Assembly (NCBI GenBank): GCA_019425045.1
Contig: JAHYYI010000010.1
Location: 1 to 50,233, forward strand
DNA: 50,233 nucleotides
Origin: Collinsella sp.
GTDB taxonomy: Bacteria; Actinomycetota; Coriobacteriia; Coriobacteriales; Coriobacteriaceae
Reading direction: 5' to 3'
The translations under genes were made by a program, and so were the position numbers. The notes beneath the pieces were generated by a model. It was not told the DNA's origin, did not search any database, and saw nothing but the letters and a program-made list of their open reading frames with translations. Within the stretch, counting starts at the first letter, position 1, and the number at the start of each line of letters is the position of its first letter. Of the stretch, positions 48,295-50,233 are shown in pieces.

Positions 48295-49368
48295 ATGAGC
48301 TTCCGTACCAACCTTCAGTATCTGCGCGCCGAGCGCCATATGACCCAGGAGCAGCTCGCCATGCTGCTTGGGGTGTCCCGCCAGTCCGTCACCAAGTGGG
48401 AGGCCGAGAAGTCCTACCCGGAGATGGATAAGCTCATCAAAATGTGCCAGATTTTCGAGTGCTCGCTCGATGACCTGGTGCAGGGTGACCTTACCGATCG
48501 CGCTCCGGCACCCGCCGTCGCTACCGTGCCGCCCGGTCCCGCGACGGATGTGTGTGGCTATGACGACCACATGCGCTCGTTTGCCAAGCGAGTTCCCACG
48601 GGTGTCGCCGCGTTTATCCTGGGCGTTGTGGGGCTCGTGCTTTTTGAGGAAGGGACGGCTCTGCGCGGCCTGTTCAATAGCAGTATGGCTGCAAGTTGGG
48701 GCGAGCTTCTGGGGCTGGCCGCCCTGTTCTCCGGTGTGCTTGTGGGCATTGGCATCTTGGTTTCTGCTGGCATGGAGCACTCTGCTTTTGTGAAGGCGCA
48801 TCCCTTTATCGAGGATTTTTATACTGACGATGATCGTCTTCAGGCGCGCCAGGTGCTGGTACGCGGGTTGGTTACCGGGCTCATGCTCATCATGATGGGG
48901 GTTCTGCTGGGCAACTTCATCGAGCATGAGTCTGGCGCGGAGGCTCCTGCGGGCGCTGCGCTGCTCGCCCTGGTCGCGGTGGGCGTATGGCTGATTGTCC
49001 ATGCGGGCATGATGTACGGTCGCGTGGATATCGATGAGTACAACCGCGATGCGGTCGAGGAACTCGAGGTTGAGGACATCGCCCGCATCGATGTTCCCGA
49101 AGCGGTGCGCAACGAGCTGCGCTCCGCAAAGCGCACGCACGAGAAGATCGAGGCTGCTTGCGGTGTCATCATGCTCGTTTCCACCATCGTTGCGCTGAGT
49201 TGGCTGTTTTTGGGTCCTTCGTTCGCTGGGACCACATGGGACGCCATCGGTAGTGGGCGTCAGGCGGCCGATTCCATCGTCGGCTACTTTTGGCTGCCTT
49301 GGCCAATTGGAGGCATTCTCTGCGGCATCGTCAGCATTCTCATGAAGGCCTTCGGAAGGGACCGTTGA
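48295..49368 (+). CDS. XRE-type HTH regulator with multi-span membrane domain
   Basis: A 357-residue protein. The N-terminal XRE helix-turn-helix (3-60; T-Q-E-Q-L-A-M-L-L-G-V-S-R-Q-S-V-T-K-W-E) is followed by a Pro/Ala linker and about six hydrophobic segments (near 102, 137, 187, 215, 285 and 325), with a charged, helical stretch (about 240-280) between. This is a membrane-bound transcription regulator of unknown signal; such HTH-membrane fusions are common in Gram-positives, but targets are rarely known. It starts behind GAGAGGAC. It is flanked by the two 441-bp direct repeats, so homologous recombination could delete it. Confidence 0.88.
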   Translation: MSFRTNLQYLRAERHMTQEQLAMLLGVSRQSVTKWEAEKSYPEMDKLIKMCQIFECSLDDLVQGDLTDRAPAPAVATVPPGPATDVCGYDDHMRSFAKRVPTGVAAFILGVVGLVLFEEGTALRGLFNSSMAASWGELLGLAALFSGVLVGIGILVSAGMEHSAFVKAHPFIEDFYTDDDRLQARQVLVRGLVTGLMLIMMGVLLGNFIEHESGAEAPAGAALLALVAVGVWLIVHAGMMYGRVDIDEYNRDAVEELEVEDIARIDVPEAVRNELRSAKRTHEKIEAACGVIMLVSTIVALSWLFLGPSFAGTTWDAIGSGRQAADSIVGYFWLPWPIGGILCGIVSILMKAFGRDR

Positions 49369-49429
49369 GTAGCTGGAATTTTACTAGTGCTTGCAGTCAA
49401 TTTGAAGTCTTCGGCTGCGGGCACCTTCG

Positions 49430-49494
49430 AGTCCGCATCACGAGCGCACGCCGCCGCCCAAAAGCGCTGATTCTTGACGCGCGTGATGCGGACT
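49430..49494. terminator. Inverted repeat between convergent regulators (13-bp arms)
   Basis: AGTCCGCATCACG (49430-49442) and CGTGATGCGGACT (49482-49494) pair perfectly, with a GCGC/GCGC extension after one unpaired base; the loop is long. No T-tract lies on either side. It occupies the space between two convergent HTH-membrane genes. Confidence 0.6.
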
Positions 49495-49510
49495 TCGGCA
49501 GATGCTGCCT

Positions 49511-50131
49511 CTAGTTCAGCAACCCCCACACGGCAAAGCCGAGTGCTCCGCCGATGGCGGCCGCGGCGATGAAAGTCAGCAAGTCGTACGCCAGTCGATG
49601 CTTCGTCGGCCACGCGCGGCGGGGGAGTGCCCGCGGATCGCGCTCGATGTTCGCCTCGCCGTTCATGAAGGCGAGGATCTCGCGGTATGTCACCAGGTCG
49701 TTCTCGCGCTTGATGCGCTCGAGGACGGTTGCGACAACAAGCGCCGCTATCGCCGGCAGGAACGTCGCAGCCGCGGCGACGCCGGCGCCCCAGGTGCCCT
49801 CCATCCAGTTAAACGCCGGCGACAGTATCAGTGCGAACGCCACCGCCAGCAACGCGAGCATCAGCACGGCCAGCCATAGCATCCGCGTTCCCATGCGCTT
49901 GCGATCTCTTTCGACTGCCTCTTCCATAACGGTCACGTCTCCCTTCACGAGCGTGTCTATGGAGGTGCCGAATAGGATGCTCAGCATGAGCAGGCTCTGG
50001 ACGTCCGGATACGTCTTGTCCCGCTCCCAGTTCGAGATCGTCTGACGCGACACGTAGAGTTTCTCGGCGAGCTGTTCTTGGGAGAGCCCCATCGCCTCGC
50101 GCCTCGTCTTTATCTGGTTGCTGATGTCCAT
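49511..50131 (-). CDS. XRE-type HTH regulator with C-terminal membrane helices
   Basis: A 206-residue protein, the intact relative of the broken copy A. The N-terminal XRE domain (5-60) has L-S-Q-E-Q-L-A-E-K-L-Y-V-S-R-Q-T-I-S-N-W-E-R. It is followed by a basic segment and two hydrophobic helices (about 83-106 and 113-135, Ala/Leu/Val-rich), then a charged loop and a third helix at the C-terminus (about 180-203). I use ATG 50131 (minus) because GGAGG sits five bases upstream; the in-frame GTG at 50137 is too close to it. The 441-bp repeat copy B spans residues 7-153. It resembles sensors that regulate a nearby exporter, but none is visible. Confidence 0.88.
   Translation of the reverse strand: MDISNQIKTRREAMGLSQEQLAEKLYVSRQTISNWERDKTYPDVQSLLMLSILFGTSIDTLVKGDVTVMEEAVERDRKRMGTRMLWLAVLMLALLAVAFALILSPAFNWMEGTWGAGVAAAATFLPAIAALVVATVLERIKRENDLVTYREILAFMNGEANIERDPRALPRRAWPTKHRLAYDLLTFIAAAAIGGALGFAVWGLLN
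49671..50111. repeat. 441-bp direct repeat, copy B
   Basis: The near-identical partner of 47330-47770, inside the intact regulator gene 49511-50131. The offset is a constant 2341 bases. Confidence 0.97.
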
Positions 50132-50233
50132 CGTCACCTCCCGGTCGTGAAGGAGCGTCCCGCGAACACGCCGGGTGCGCTATCGAATCTGTTGTACATC
50201 ATATGCGGCAAGGCTTGCCGGGCGCTGCAAAAA
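50132..50233 (-). other. Upstream region of the last regulator, cut by the window edge
   Basis: About 100 bases before the minus-strand gene at 50131. It holds the GGAGG ribosome site. An AT-rich patch (TATGATGTACAAC on the minus strand) may include the -10, but no convincing promoter pair was found. Confidence 0.4.

Overview
The window looks like a chromosomal segment of a high-GC Gram-positive bacterium of class Coriobacteriia, most likely a Collinsella-type organism. This is an inference from three things: a division and cell-wall (dcw) cluster that carries sepF, yggT and divIVA but no ftsA, strong G/C-ending codon use in most genes, and the overall gene mix. No rRNA, tRNA, CRISPR array, transposase or prophage gene was seen.

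Region 1 (1-24140, all on +) is the dcw cluster: mraZ, rsmH, an ftsL-like gene, ftsI, murF, mraY, murD, ftsW, murG, murC, murB, ftsQ and ftsZ, then pgeF, and later yggS, sepF, yggT and divIVA. Together these make lipid II (MurB/C/D/F, MraY, MurG), polymerise and cross-link it at the septum (FtsW, FtsI), and organise the division ring and cell poles (FtsZ, SepF, FtsQ, FtsL, DivIVA). murE is missing from its usual place. A complete high-affinity phosphate operon (pstSCAB-phoU) sits inside the cluster between pgeF and yggS, with pstS overlapping the pgeF stop codon. mraZ has a candidate MraZ box. One 28-base motif is shared by the mraZ and ftsZ upstream regions.

Region 2 (24140-34100) is a mosaic of short transcription units: a nitroreductase, a low-affinity phosphate system (pitA plus a DUF47 partner), a Bax-inhibitor-1 family membrane protein, a PARG/macro-like protein, an SGNH hydrolase, a Qnr-like pentapeptide protein, thiD, and thiC under a clear TPP riboswitch.

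Region 3 (34100-47250) holds yaaA, an M18 aminopeptidase, polA, a HAD hydrolase, argG and argH, ndk, rpiB and a cysteine desulfidase. argG is preceded by a 24-codon arginine-rich leader ORF and mutually exclusive RNA hairpins, which reads as a ribosome-mediated arginine attenuator. I consider it the most interesting system in the window.

Region 4 (47250-50233) contains helix-turn-helix/membrane regulators. Two direct copies of a 441-bp segment (440/441 identical, 2341 bp apart) flank one of them; one copy is a chimeric broken gene and the other lies in an intact gene.

Intergenic spaces in regions 2-4 are full of very long, near-perfect inverted repeats (arms 13-34 bp) and short GGGACA-centred palindromes. 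Some act plausibly as terminators. Two of them (24962-25040 and 39514-39643) do not look like terminators.
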